Assembly: GCF_007280415.1 (NCBI RefSeq)
Contig: NZ_VKKU01000002.1
Coordinates: 124,001 to 188,000 of the forward strand
DNA length: 64,000 nt
Reading direction: 5' to 3'
DNA from: Sphingorhabdus contaminans
GTDB taxonomy: Bacteria > Pseudomonadota > Alphaproteobacteria > Sphingomonadales > Sphingomonadaceae
The position numbers and the translations under genes are program-made. Position 1 is the stretch's first letter. Every line of letters begins with the position of its first letter. The notes under the pieces were generated by a model. That model saw only the letters and a list, made by a program, of their open reading frames with translations. It had not been told where the DNA came from and did no database searches. Below are positions 40,543 to 49,131 of the stretch, piece by piece.

Positions 40543-41913
40543 ATGCACAGCGCCGTACCACGCCCCGCCACATTCCAGCATTCCGGCCCGCTTCGCGGGA
40601 CCATCAAAGTTCCGGGTGACAAATCCGTATCTCACCGAGCGATTATGCTCAGCGCTCTTGCCGTGGGAGAAAGCCGCATTTCCGGGTTGCTTGAAGGCGA
40701 AGATGTACTTGCGACCGCAGCCGCGATGCGCGCCATGGGCGCGAAAATTGAGCGTACCGGTGAAGGATCCTGGACTGTCCACGGAGTCGGCGTTGGCGGA
40801 TTGATGCAGCCATCAGCTACTTTGGATATGGGCAACAGTGGCACTTCAACACGCCTACTCATGGGCCTTGTGTCTAGCCATCGGATTTCCGCCACATTCA
40901 TAGGCGATGCCAGTCTTTCGAGGCGGCCGATGGGTCGCGTGATCGATCCACTCAGTCTTATGGGCGCTGAGTTTACCGCCAGCCCTGGCGGCACGTTGCC
41001 GCTAATGGTCCGTGGCCTTGTTCCGGCAATCCCGATACAATATCGTTTACCTGTTGCTTCGGCGCAGGTGAAAAGCGCGGTGCTGCTTGCAGGTTTGAAT
41101 GCGCCAGGTATTACCGAAGTCATCGAACCGATCCCAACGCGCGACCACAGCGAGCGAATGTTGAGAGGATTTGGCGCAAACCTATCAGTGGAGCTAGCCA
41201 AAGATGGCGTACGTCACATCCACCTCATGGGCGAAGCAGAATTGCGGCCGCAAAACATCGAAGTTCCGGGAGACCCTTCTTCAGCAGCCTTTCCCATCGT
41301 CGCGGCATTAATCACCCCCGGTAGTGAAGTCACCGTCACCCATGTTGGAATGAACCCTACGCGTAACGGCATATACAAAATGCTGGAGGCAATGGGTGCG
41401 AGTTTGAGTTATTCGAACGAACGGGAAGTCGGCGGGGAGCCTGTGGCTGACATCACCGCTCGGCATTCGATACTGCACGGGATTGAGGTACCGCCTGAAG
41501 TCGCACCGAGTATGATTGATGAATTCCCAATCCTCTTTGTTGCTGCAAGCGTCGCTCAAGGTCGCACGACAACCAGCGGATTGGATGAACTTCGCGTCAA
41601 AGAAAGCGACCGGCTGGCGTTGATGGCTTCAGGATTGCACGCCATTGGGTCCGTAGTGACCGAAACTGAAGACGGGTTGCTCATTGACGGAAGTGGAGGT
41701 GAGCCGCTCGAAGGCGGAGCCGCAATCAAGAGCGCACTTGATCACCGCATTGCAATGAGCTTCGCAGTTGCAGGTCAACACTGCTACAAAGGCGTCATAG
41801 TCGACGACGTAACGCCGATAGCTACCAGTTTTCCGAGTTTTGAATCCATGCTGATGATGCTGAAAGGCGTTGAAGGTTCGTCCATATCCTCTGATGACTT
41901 CGCGCACTCATGA
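40543..41913 (+). CDS. aroA: 3-phosphoshikimate 1-carboxyvinyltransferase (EPSP synthase)
   Basis: Adds enolpyruvyl to shikimate-3-phosphate in aromatic amino-acid synthesis. 456 residues. The motifs VPGDKSVSHRAIML near the N-terminus, LDMGNSGTSTRLLMG, DPSSAAFPIVAALI and LRVKESDRLALMASGL toward the C-terminus are characteristic. The GNSGTSTR form, with Ala-free second Gly position, is usual for class II-type enzymes of Alphaproteobacteria. ATGA overlap with cmk downstream. Confidence 0.96.
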   Translation: MHSAVPRPATFQHSGPLRGTIKVPGDKSVSHRAIMLSALAVGESRISGLLEGEDVLATAAAMRAMGAKIERTGEGSWTVHGVGVGGLMQPSATLDMGNSGTSTRLLMGLVSSHRISATFIGDASLSRRPMGRVIDPLSLMGAEFTASPGGTLPLMVRGLVPAIPIQYRLPVASAQVKSAVLLAGLNAPGITEVIEPIPTRDHSERMLRGFGANLSVELAKDGVRHIHLMGEAELRPQNIEVPGDPSSAAFPIVAALITPGSEVTVTHVGMNPTRNGIYKMLEAMGASLSYSNEREVGGEPVADITARHSILHGIEVPPEVAPSMIDEFPILFVAASVAQGRTTTSGLDELRVKESDRLALMASGLHAIGSVVTETEDGLLIDGSGGEPLEGGAAIKSALDHRIAMSFAVAGQHCYKGVIVDDVTPIATSFPSFESMLMMLKGVEGSSISSDDFAHS

Positions 41914-42542
41914 TCATTGCGGTTGACGGTCCTACCGCTTCAGGCAAGGGCACCATCGCTAAGGCGTTGGCTGATCATTATGGCCTCCCTTTTTTGGATA
42001 CAGGTCTTCTTTATCGAGCCGTAGGCTTTCAACTGCTCCGGAATGGCGGTAATCCCGACTCACCGAACGACGCCCTTAAAGCTTGTGAGTTTTCCGAAGA
42101 TATTCTTGCATACCCAGAACTGCGGGAGGAAGCCATTGGCGGGCTTGCTAGTCGCATATCAATACACCCCGAAGTCCGAGCTGCCTTGAATAAGCGACAG
42201 GTCGATTTTGCTCATCAACCTAGAGGCGCTTTGCTTGACGGGCGCGATATTGGGACTGTGATCGCGCCTGACGCTGATGTGAAACTTTTCATAACGGCTT
42301 CTGCGATCATACGTGCTGAACGGCGGTATCGTGAAATGAAAACGCGCGGAGTCAATGTCGAGCTTGAGACTATTCTGGCTGACATCCAGGCAAGGGATGC
42401 GAGGGATGCGGGTCGAACCACGGCGCCGCTAAGGCCTGCGGTCGATGCTATTGAAATCGACACCAGCAATATGTCAGTCCAAGAAGCGATCCAGTCAGCC
42501 ATTGCCGCCGTTGACAGCAAGGTTTATCGCAAGTCGCGATAA
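41910..42542 (+). CDS. cmk: Cytidylate kinase
   Basis: Phosphorylates CMP and dCMP. 210 residues. P loop DGPTASGKGT (about 5-14), the CMP-binding GLLYRAVGFQLL and LLDGRDIGTVIAPDADVKLFITA segments are all standard. It follows aroA with a 4-bp overlap and precedes rpsA, the widespread aroA-cmk-rpsA order of Proteobacteria. Intact and of usual length. Confidence 0.96.
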   Translation: MIIAVDGPTASGKGTIAKALADHYGLPFLDTGLLYRAVGFQLLRNGGNPDSPNDALKACEFSEDILAYPELREEAIGGLASRISIHPEVRAALNKRQVDFAHQPRGALLDGRDIGTVIAPDADVKLFITASAIIRAERRYREMKTRGVNVELETILADIQARDARDAGRTTAPLRPAVDAIEIDTSNMSVQEAIQSAIAAVDSKVYRKSR

Positions 42543-42635
42543 ACCTCGTAATTTGTAATCCCTCTGTCATATCCGCGACGCGGAGATGTAACGTCTTGGG
42601 CGTAGACGCTGGCCTCAATCAAGGGGGCAACCATC

Positions 42636-42791
42636 ATGGCGACTTTTGCACAATCACAGACTTTCCCACAAATCACCGCCAGCCCGTTACGGCGGCGCAC
42701 CAACTGGACGGCTTGGATCAACCTCCTTTTCGGCTCCGCACCTTTGTGGTGGCGGATTATGTTTTGGGCGCAGCGCAACAAGGCTGCCTGA
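42636..42791 (+). CDS. Possible 51-residue Trp-rich small protein
   Basis: AAGGGGG lies 8 bases before the ATG. The frame reads MATFAQSQTF..., then PLRRRTNWTAWINLLFG and LWWRIMFWAQRN, with five Trp in a stretch of about 20 and basic flanks, like an amphipathic membrane-surface helix. It fills part of the 629-bp gap between cmk and rpsA. Other frames there lack ribosome sites. Family not recognised. Confidence 0.5.
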   Translation: MATFAQSQTFPQITASPLRRRTNWTAWINLLFGSAPLWWRIMFWAQRNKAA

Positions 42792-42840
42792 CCGTCCTAA
42801 ATTGTCATTCACCCGAAATTGCTCCTCTCGACGAGATTTC

Positions 42841-42869
42841 TTGCTTGATATGGGCCTTTTGACTATAGG
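42841..42869 (+). promoter_or_regulatory. Likely sigma-70 promoter of rpsA
   Basis: TTGCTT (42841-42846) and TATAGG (42864-42869) are separated by 17 bases. The next 300 bases to rpsA carry no gene and would form a long leader. Bases 42543-43171 otherwise hold only the small frame above. Confidence 0.4.
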
Positions 42870-43171
42870 CGGCCGCGTTCAAGCCGCGATAGCGTCGGTA
42901 TAGGCCTACCTTTACCGCTCTTTTGTAGCCGGAGTGTTTGCGTAAAGCGCACGATCACTCTGTTCATGGTACCGAGCCCATTTAGCCACACTGACCGATG
43001 GTCAAAGTTGAAAAATGGTTGCTGTAGCAAGTTCAGAAGGTCGCACGTTTTCATACAAATACTCTGTTTTTGAATGCTTTATTGCTATTCGGGCAATAGG
43101 GCAGCTCTGGTCAAAGACCATCGGAACCAACCGATTGGCCGGAAAAAATGTACGTAAGGAAACTCTAACCT

Positions 43172-44878
43172 ATGGCAACTTCGCCAAACCCGACCCGCGA
43201 CGATTTCGCGGCACTCCTCGACGAATCGCTTGGTGGCGCCGACGGCGGCTTTGAAGGCCGCGTTGTAAAAGGCACCGTAACCGCGATCGACAATGACCAT
43301 GCTGTTATCGACGTTGGTCTGAAATCCGAAGGCCGTGTGGCTCTGCGTGAATTCGCAATGCCCGGCCAAAAAGCCGACCTTAAGATTGGCGACGAAGTCG
43401 AAGTTTATGTCGACCGCGTGGAAAACATGAACGGCGAAGCAATGCTGAGCCGTGACCGCGCCCGCCGTGAAGCGGCATGGGATGTGCTCGAAGGCGAATT
43501 TGAAGCTGGCAACCGCGTTGATGGCGTCATCTTCGGCCGCGTCAAAGGCGGTTTCACCGTCGATCTAGGTGGAGCTGTTGCCTTCTTGCCCGGCAGCCAG
43601 GTCGATGTCCGTCCGGTGCGCGACGTCGCTCCGCTGATGGATATTGCACAGCCTTTCGTCATCCTGAAAATGGATCGCAAGCGCGGAAACATCGTTGTGT
43701 CGCGTCGCGCCATTTTGGAAGAAACCCGTGCCGAACAGCGTACCGGTCTTATCCAGAATCTCGCCGAAGGCCAGATCATCGACGGCGTGGTCAAGAACAT
43801 CACCGATTATGGTGCTTTCGTCGACTTGGGTGGCATCGATGGCCTGCTGCATGTCACCGACATCAGCTACAAGCGCATCAATCACCCGAGCGAAGTCATC
43901 AATATTGGCGACACCGTTAAGGTGCAGATCGTCCGCATCAACAAGGACACACAGCGCATCAGCCTTGGCATGAAGCAGCTGGAAAGCGATCCCTGGGATG
44001 CTGCCGTCAAGAATTATCCGGTTGGCACCAAGCTCAAGGGCTCGGTCACGAACATCACGGAATATGGTGCATTTATCGAGCTGGAGCCCGGCATCGAAGG
44101 CTTGGTCCACGTTTCGGAAATGAGCTGGACGAAGAAGAACGTCCATCCTGGCAAAATCGTTTCGACGAGCCAGGAAGTCGACGTCATCGTTCTCGACATC
44201 GACATGGAAAAGCGCCGGATTTCGCTTGGTCTCAAGCAAGCTCAGGACAATCCTTGGGCCAGCTTCGCCGAGAAGTTCCCCGTCGGTTCGACCGTCGAAG
44301 GCGAAGTCAAGAACGCTACCGAATTCGGTCTGTTCATCGGCCTCGATGGCGATGTCGACGGCATGGTACACATGTCGGATATCGCTTGGGGCATTTCGGG
44401 TGAAGAAGCACTGCATCTTCATCGTAAGGGCGAAACCGTCAAGGCGATCGTTCTCGACATCGATGCAGAGAAGGAGCGTATTTCGCTCGGCATCAAGCAA
44501 ATCGAAAAGGGTGCCCCGTCGGCAGCCGGAGCTTCTTCGGCTGGCGGCCTGAAAAAAGGTGCAACCACCACGGTTACCGTTCTTGAAGTCCGCGATGGCG
44601 GCCTTGAAGTGCAGGCTGGTGAAGACGGCGCAACCGGCTTCATCAAGCGCGCCGACCTCGGTCGTGACCGTGACGAACAGCGTCCTGACCGCTTCCAGGT
44701 TGGCCAGAAGTTTGACGCCATGGTCACCGGTTTTGACCGTTCGAAGAAGCCCAATTTCTCGGTCAAGGCACTTCAGCTGGCCGAAGAGAAGCAAGCTGTC
44801 GAACAATATGGTTCGTCCGATTCGGGTGCGTCACTTGGCGACATCCTGGGCGAAGCGCTGAAAGGCGTGAAGAAGTAA
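43172..44878 (+). CDS. rpsA: 30S ribosomal protein S1
   Basis: 568 residues with six S1 (OB-fold) repeats; repeats three to six are clear (for example ITDYGAFVDLGGIDGLLHVTDIS and ITEYGAFIELEPGIEGLVHVSEM). S1 captures mRNA on the 30S subunit. Sixth repeat is followed by a short tail ending LGDILGEALKGVKK. The start at 43172 has AAGGAAA about 9 bases before it. A long untranslated leader precedes it, as is common for rpsA, which is autoregulated in other bacteria. Ended by a strong terminator. Confidence 0.97.
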   Translation: MATSPNPTRDDFAALLDESLGGADGGFEGRVVKGTVTAIDNDHAVIDVGLKSEGRVALREFAMPGQKADLKIGDEVEVYVDRVENMNGEAMLSRDRARREAAWDVLEGEFEAGNRVDGVIFGRVKGGFTVDLGGAVAFLPGSQVDVRPVRDVAPLMDIAQPFVILKMDRKRGNIVVSRRAILEETRAEQRTGLIQNLAEGQIIDGVVKNITDYGAFVDLGGIDGLLHVTDISYKRINHPSEVINIGDTVKVQIVRINKDTQRISLGMKQLESDPWDAAVKNYPVGTKLKGSVTNITEYGAFIELEPGIEGLVHVSEMSWTKKNVHPGKIVSTSQEVDVIVLDIDMEKRRISLGLKQAQDNPWASFAEKFPVGSTVEGEVKNATEFGLFIGLDGDVDGMVHMSDIAWGISGEEALHLHRKGETVKAIVLDIDAEKERISLGIKQIEKGAPSAAGASSAGGLKKGATTTVTVLEVRDGGLEVQAGEDGATGFIKRADLGRDRDEQRPDRFQVGQKFDAMVTGFDRSKKPNFSVKALQLAEEKQAVEQYGSSDSGASLGDILGEALKGVKK

Positions 44879-44921
44879 GCCAAACCGGCCGAACAAAAGC
44901 TCCCCATTTGGGACAAAAAAG

Positions 44922-44951
44922 CCCGCTTCTGGAAACAGGAGCGGGTTTTTT
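44922..44951 (+). terminator. Intrinsic terminator of rpsA
   Basis: CCCGCTTCTG and CAGGAGCGGG pair over 10 bases (one T-G) with a GAAA tetraloop, followed by six T. Confidence 0.95.
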
Positions 44952-45099
44952 GTTATGTGCAAACGACTGCACAGCAAATGCGTTGTAAAATAAATAATAA
45001 TCTGGCACCTTTTGCTGCGCTCCCGAGCCCGATCCCTTTGGTCGCATGGCTTCGTAAAAACTCGGGTATCGACTTGATAACAAATGAAGGACTTTGCCC

Positions 45100-45378
45100 A
45101 TGATCCGGTCCGAGTTGATTAAGAAACTGGAGAGCGAAAATCCCGAGCTCAAAACCGAAGAAATCGAGAAAATTGTCGATTTGTTTTTCAACCAAATTAT
45201 CCAGCGACTAGCCGACGGCGGGCGCGTAGAATTGCGCGGTTTTGGCGCGTTTTCGACCCGTGAACGTAGCCCGCGCAAAGGCCGCAATCCGCGAACTGGC
45301 GCATCGGTCGAAGTCCCTTCGAAGCGCGTTCCATATTTCAAGCCCGGCAAAGAAGTCCGCGAACAGCTAAACAAGTAA
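45100..45378 (+). CDS. ihfB: Integration host factor, beta subunit
   Basis: 92 residues. MIRSELIKKLESENPEL, then FFNQIIQRLADGGRVELRGFGAFS and the DNA-intercalating arm RNPRTGASVEVPSK with the key Pro. These match IhfB rather than HU. The ATG at 45100 is preferred over an in-frame TTG six bases upstream; AAGGA lies about 11 bases before it. Located after rpsA, the classic rpsA-ihfB order. IHF bends DNA for recombination, replication and transcription. Confidence 0.94.
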   Translation: MIRSELIKKLESENPELKTEEIEKIVDLFFNQIIQRLADGGRVELRGFGAFSTRERSPRKGRNPRTGASVEVPSKRVPYFKPGKEVREQLNK

Positions 45379-45436
45379 CGTGCTTCGCCAAAGCGGCTTG
45401 ACCACAAGGCAATAATACTGTCTTCGACATTCGCGT

Positions 45437-45522
45437 GCGGATGTGGCGGAATGGTAGACGCTACAGACTTAAAATCTGTTGTCCTTTTGGGCGTGCGGGT
45501 TCGAGTCCCGCCATCCGCACCA
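45437..45522 (+). tRNA. tRNA-Leu (TAA anticodon)
   Basis: 86 bases with encoded CCA. Acceptor GCGGATG/CATCCGC is perfect; anticodon stem ACAGA/TCTGT encloses CTTAAAA (anticodon TAA); a long variable arm (TGTCCTTTTGGGCG region) and T-arm GGGTTCGAGTCCC mark a class II leucine tRNA. Confidence 0.97.
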
Positions 45523-45565
45523 ACCAATCTGTAGCCTTGTAGATTATGCATCGTATCCGGGTCCC

Positions 45566-47074
45566 TCAATTCCGGGGCGGAGTGCGCCGGTAACTCAGCG
45601 CCTCTGCCACATGAATACGCCCCACTGTTTCGGCACCGGCCAGATCGGCAATTGTTCGGGTAACCCGCAATATGCGCGTATAACCTCTTGCAGAGAGGCG
45701 CATTGCTTCGGCAGCTTGCGCCAACAATTTCTGTCCTGCCTCATCCGGTGTCGCCCAATTCTTCAGCATTTCACCATCCAGCTCTGCATTGGTGCGCGCC
45801 TTTTCGCCTTTTAGACGGGCATCCTGTATCTGCCGGGCAAGCTTGACCCGCCCTGCTACTTCTGCCGAACCCTCTGCAGGGGGTGGAAGCACAAGGTCGG
45901 CAGCGCTGACGGCCTGCACTTCGACATGCAAATCGATGCGGTCCAATAAAGGGCCTGAGATTTTTGCCTGATAATCGGCGGCACAGCGTGGGGCCCGGCT
46001 GCAGGCGAGCGCAGCATCGCCCAAATGCCCGCAACGGCAGGGATTCATGGCCGCGACAAGTTGGAAATTCGCCGGAAAGGTAACATGGTTGTTGGCTCGG
46101 GCGACGCTGACTTCGCCCGTCTCCAGCGGTTGGCGGAGGCTGTCGAGCACTACCCGCTGAAACTCGGGAAGTTCGTCCAGAAAGAGAACGCCCAAATGCG
46201 CCAGACTGACTTCGCCGGGCCGGACGCGGACACCTCCCCCGACCAGAGCCGGCATCGATGCGCTGTGGTGCGGGCTTCGAAAGGGTCGTGTTCGCACCAA
46301 ACGTCCGCCTTCCAGATTCCCGGCAACGGACGATATCATCGATACCTCCAATGCTTCGGCAGGCGTCAATTCGGGAAGTATCCCCGGTAGACATGATGCG
46401 AGCAGCGATTTTCCCGCACCGGGAGGGCCTGTCATACATAAATTGTGGCCACCGGCCGCTGCAATTTCCAGCGCGCGTTTTGCGGTTTCCTGTCCTTTCA
46501 CCATTTTCAGATCCGGACCCGCCACTGGTTCCTGGACAATGGCTAGCTCGGGCGGACGTAAGTGGGATTGCCCCTTGAGATGGTTGAGCAACGCCAAAAG
46601 GTCGGGCGCAGCGGCAATTTCGACCTGTCCGGCCCATGCCGCCTCCGGACCCTGAGCCGACGGACATATCAACCCCATCCCGCGCGACGATGCATGAAGC
46701 GCCGCAAGGAGAACGCCCGGAGATCCGGCAACTTTTCCATCCAGACCGAGCTCGCCAACAACCACATAGTGGGAAAGCGTTTCGGCATCGACCAGCCCCA
46801 TCGCCGCCAGCAACGCCAGGGCGATTGGCAGATCATAGTGCGACCCTTCCTTGGGAAGATCGGCGGGCGAGAGGTTGATCGTGATACGCTTGGGCGGCAA
46901 AGCCAGCCCCAGCGAGGATATGGCGGCACGGACCCGTTCACGGCTTTCCGCAACGGCTTTATCCGGGAGACCGACCACCGCAAATGCGACCATTCCGGGG
47001 GCAATCTGGCATTGCACTTCGACGCTGCGGGCCTCGAGTCCAAGATAGGCCACCGTCGATACAATCGAAACCAC
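45566..47074 (-). CDS. comM: YifB/ComM-family Mg-chelatase-like AAA ATPase
   Basis: 502 residues: an N-terminal ChlI-like domain (about 20-140), Walker A GPPGAGKSLLA (about 215-225), then LFLDELPEFQRVVLDSLRQPLE, a Cys-rich insert CRCGHLGDAALACSRAPRC (about 345-363) and a C-terminal chelatase-like helical domain. ComM is a helicase that helps branch migration in natural transformation. Full length. Lies at the 3' side of tRNA-Leu on the opposite strand. Confidence 0.94.
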   Translation of the reverse strand: MVSIVSTVAYLGLEARSVEVQCQIAPGMVAFAVVGLPDKAVAESRERVRAAISSLGLALPPKRITINLSPADLPKEGSHYDLPIALALLAAMGLVDAETLSHYVVVGELGLDGKVAGSPGVLLAALHASSRGMGLICPSAQGPEAAWAGQVEIAAAPDLLALLNHLKGQSHLRPPELAIVQEPVAGPDLKMVKGQETAKRALEIAAAGGHNLCMTGPPGAGKSLLASCLPGILPELTPAEALEVSMISSVAGNLEGGRLVRTRPFRSPHHSASMPALVGGGVRVRPGEVSLAHLGVLFLDELPEFQRVVLDSLRQPLETGEVSVARANNHVTFPANFQLVAAMNPCRCGHLGDAALACSRAPRCAADYQAKISGPLLDRIDLHVEVQAVSAADLVLPPPAEGSAEVAGRVKLARQIQDARLKGEKARTNAELDGEMLKNWATPDEAGQKLLAQAAEAMRLSARGYTRILRVTRTIADLAGAETVGRIHVAEALSYRRTPPRN

Positions 47075-47263
47075 GTTTCATTTCCTTCACAATCCGGCTG
47101 GCCGTCCAGTGTGGAAAAGTGCGATCTGCGGGGCAATTGTTGGCGGTTGGTATACGAGACATTCGCACATCCGGATTGCTGTCCCAAAAGCAATATATGG
47201 CTAAATTTCATTTAACCCTGCCTGCACATCATTTGGCAAAGCCTGGGGTGGCATTTGGATGCC

Positions 47264-47926
47264 ATGAAGCTAGCCGTTGCTTTACGCATGCTCGCCCTTG
47301 GCGTTTTCACCCTTGCGCCATCGGGCGGGCATGCCTTTGACAGCTTCAGTGTCGAAACCACCGTAACCGAGTGGGTCGACGATCCGCAACCTGCTGCACC
47401 GGCCCGGGAAGCCATCGCCATTTTTGGCCCGTTCCGGGTTCTGTCGCCGCAGCGGATTGAACTGGTTGGCAGCATCGAAACCGATACCCCGGCACAATTT
47501 CGCGCCCTTCTGCGGGCCTTTCCATCGGTGCGCCAGATCGACATGATCGATTGTCCCGGGACCGGCGATGACGCGGCCAATCTGGATTTGGCACGGATGG
47601 TCCGGAAAGCTGGGATTGCGACCTTTGTTCCCAATGGCGGGTCGGTGCGGTCCGGCGGGGTGGAGCTGTTTCTTGCCGGGGCGGAGCGCCGGGCGGAGCC
47701 GGGGGCCGAATTTGCCGTACATAGCTGGGTCGACGAGGAGGGGCTGGAGCCCGATGACTATGCCGAGAGCGACCCCGTCAATCAGGAATATGTCGCCTAT
47801 TATCGGGAAATGGGCATGAGTGCCGATAATGCGAAGGCGTTTTACGATCTGACGAACAGCGTGCCCCACGACGAGGCGCTATACCTCAAACCCTCTGAAA
47901 TTGCAAGCTTTATTCCGTTGAACTGA
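47264..47926 (+). CDS. Secreted ClpP-like (COG3904-type) hydrolase
   Basis: 220 residues. Signal peptide about 1-24 (GVFTLAPSGGHAF). The rest follows a ClpP/crotonase fold: a strand RQIDMIDCPGTGDD, then PNGGSVRSGGVELFLAGAERR and GAEFAVHSWVDEEG. Ser130 (VRSGGVE) and His153 (VHSW), about 23 residues apart, resemble a ClpP catalytic Ser and His. This fits the COG3904 group of predicted periplasmic proteases. ATG at 47264 preferred over TTG upstream because it begins the signal peptide. Substrate unknown. Confidence 0.68.
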   Translation: MKLAVALRMLALGVFTLAPSGGHAFDSFSVETTVTEWVDDPQPAAPAREAIAIFGPFRVLSPQRIELVGSIETDTPAQFRALLRAFPSVRQIDMIDCPGTGDDAANLDLARMVRKAGIATFVPNGGSVRSGGVELFLAGAERRAEPGAEFAVHSWVDEEGLEPDDYAESDPVNQEYVAYYREMGMSADNAKAFYDLTNSVPHDEALYLKPSEIASFIPLN

Positions 47927-47967
47927 CGGCCATTTGTTAACCTGGCTGAAGCCTCAGCCGCTTTTCA

Positions 47968-47995
47968 TTGACACATACCAACTGGTCGGTATGCT
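47968..47995 (+). promoter_or_regulatory. Promoter and operator of the TetR gene
   Basis: TTGACA (47968-47973), 16-base spacer, TATGCT (47990-47995). The inverted repeat CATACC...GGTATG (47974-47993) fills the spacer, a classic repressor site. The ATG at 48002 lies 6 bases after the -10, about where transcription should begin, so the message is probably leaderless. Confidence 0.75.
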
Positions 47996-48001
47996 TTCCC
48001 C

Positions 48002-48643
48002 ATGCCCCCGAGTCGTGCCACCAAAGCCCCGCCCAGACAGGTCCCCGCCGCCGGTTCCGCGCGCGAGCGACTGATCGCCGCGGCCATTGCCACCGTGCGC
48101 TACAAGGGCTTTTCCGCGACCTCTGTTGACGAGATTTGTCAGGCTGCCGGCGTCACCAAGGGCGCCTTCTTCCACCATTTCGCCTCCAAAGAGGCGCTCG
48201 CCGTCGAGGCAGCCGGTGCGTGGACCGAAATTGCCGAGCAGCGCATCTTCACCCAGCCCGACTGGACCCGTATTCCCGATCCGCTCGAACGCCTGCTCGG
48301 CCATATCGACTTCCGCCTGTCGATGCTCGATGGTCCGGCAGAGGATTTCACCTGTTTCGTCGGCACGATGGTGCAGGAAAGCTATAACAGCAGCGATCCC
48401 ATCCGCGCCGCCTGCGACGCGAGCCTGCACGCCTATGCACTACGGCTGGCCGAGGATATCCAACAGGCTATCGATATCTACGGGATCGCAAGTGGCGTGA
48501 GCGCGGTTAGCCTTGCCTTCCATATCCAGGCCGTCCTGCAGGGCGCGTTCATCTTGGCCAAGGCCAATGGCAATCCGGTCATTGCCCGCGACAGTGTCAT
48601 GCACCTGAAACGCTATGTCGTGATGTTGTTCACACAGAATTGA
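48002..48643 (+). CDS. TetR/AcrR family regulator
   Basis: 213 residues. N-terminal HTH (about 20-68) with AAIATVRYKGFSATSVDEICQAAGVTKGAFFHHFASKEALAVEA, the canonical TetR DNA-binding motif, and a C-terminal ligand domain. An operator overlaps the promoter just before the ATG, so it represses itself and, by co-direction and close spacing (20 bp), probably the downstream genes to 52192. No ribosome site precedes the ATG. Ligand unknown. Confidence 0.93.
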   Translation: MPPSRATKAPPRQVPAAGSARERLIAAAIATVRYKGFSATSVDEICQAAGVTKGAFFHHFASKEALAVEAAGAWTEIAEQRIFTQPDWTRIPDPLERLLGHIDFRLSMLDGPAEDFTCFVGTMVQESYNSSDPIRAACDASLHAYALRLAEDIQQAIDIYGIASGVSAVSLAFHIQAVLQGAFILAKANGNPVIARDSVMHLKRYVVMLFTQN

Positions 48644-48663
48644 CGGAGAGAAGGAGAGAGGAA

Positions 48664-49089
48664 ATGGCAGAGGAACATGCACCCACCGGCGGACTGACCC
48701 CGCATATCCAGATCGGCGACAACCGCGCCGCCGAGGCGATCGATTTCTACATCAGGGCCTTTGGCGCGACCGAGATCCGCCGGATGCTCGCCGAAGATGG
48801 CAAGCGCCTGATGCACGCCCATGTCCATATCAATGGCGCGTCGCTGATGCTGCATGACGAATTTCCCGAGTATGTCGACCCGGCCGAAGCCGATGTCGCA
48901 GGTGGCAGCGGCCTGACCCTGCATCTGCAGGTCGACGATGCCGACGCATGGTTCGCCCGCGCCGTAGAGGCCGGAGCGACCGCCACCATGCCGCCTGCCG
49001 ATATGTTCTGGGGCGACCGTTACGGGCAGATCAGGGACCCGTTCGGCTATCGCTGGTCCATCGGCCACCCGCTTGCGCGCGAGGGATAG
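48664..49089 (+). CDS. VOC/glyoxalase-fold protein
   Basis: 141 residues of the vicinal oxygen chelate fold: two beta-alpha-beta halves, HIQIGDNRAAEAIDFYIRAFG...MHAHVHINGASLML then LHLQVDDADAWFARAVEAGAT...DRYGQIRDPFGYRWSIG. Metal-ligand candidates His and Glu are present (HAHVHI, DEFPEY). It is similar to PhnB-like or bleomycin-resistance proteins. AGGAGAGAGGA precedes the ATG. First of six genes after the TetR gene. Confidence 0.9.
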   Translation: MAEEHAPTGGLTPHIQIGDNRAAEAIDFYIRAFGATEIRRMLAEDGKRLMHAHVHINGASLMLHDEFPEYVDPAEADVAGGSGLTLHLQVDDADAWFARAVEAGATATMPPADMFWGDRYGQIRDPFGYRWSIGHPLAREG

Positions 49090-49131
49090 CGAAGCCTGAC
49101 AATTTCGGGGGACAACCGAAGGAGAGAAGAG

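Noticed and set aside
42596-42862. 88-codon frame between cmk and rpsA
   Set aside because: It lacks a ribosome site and overlaps the better-supported 51-residue frame at 42636.
43565-44806. 413-codon frame antisense to rpsA
   Set aside because: S1 repeats on the plus strand are unmistakable; the antisense frame has no domain.
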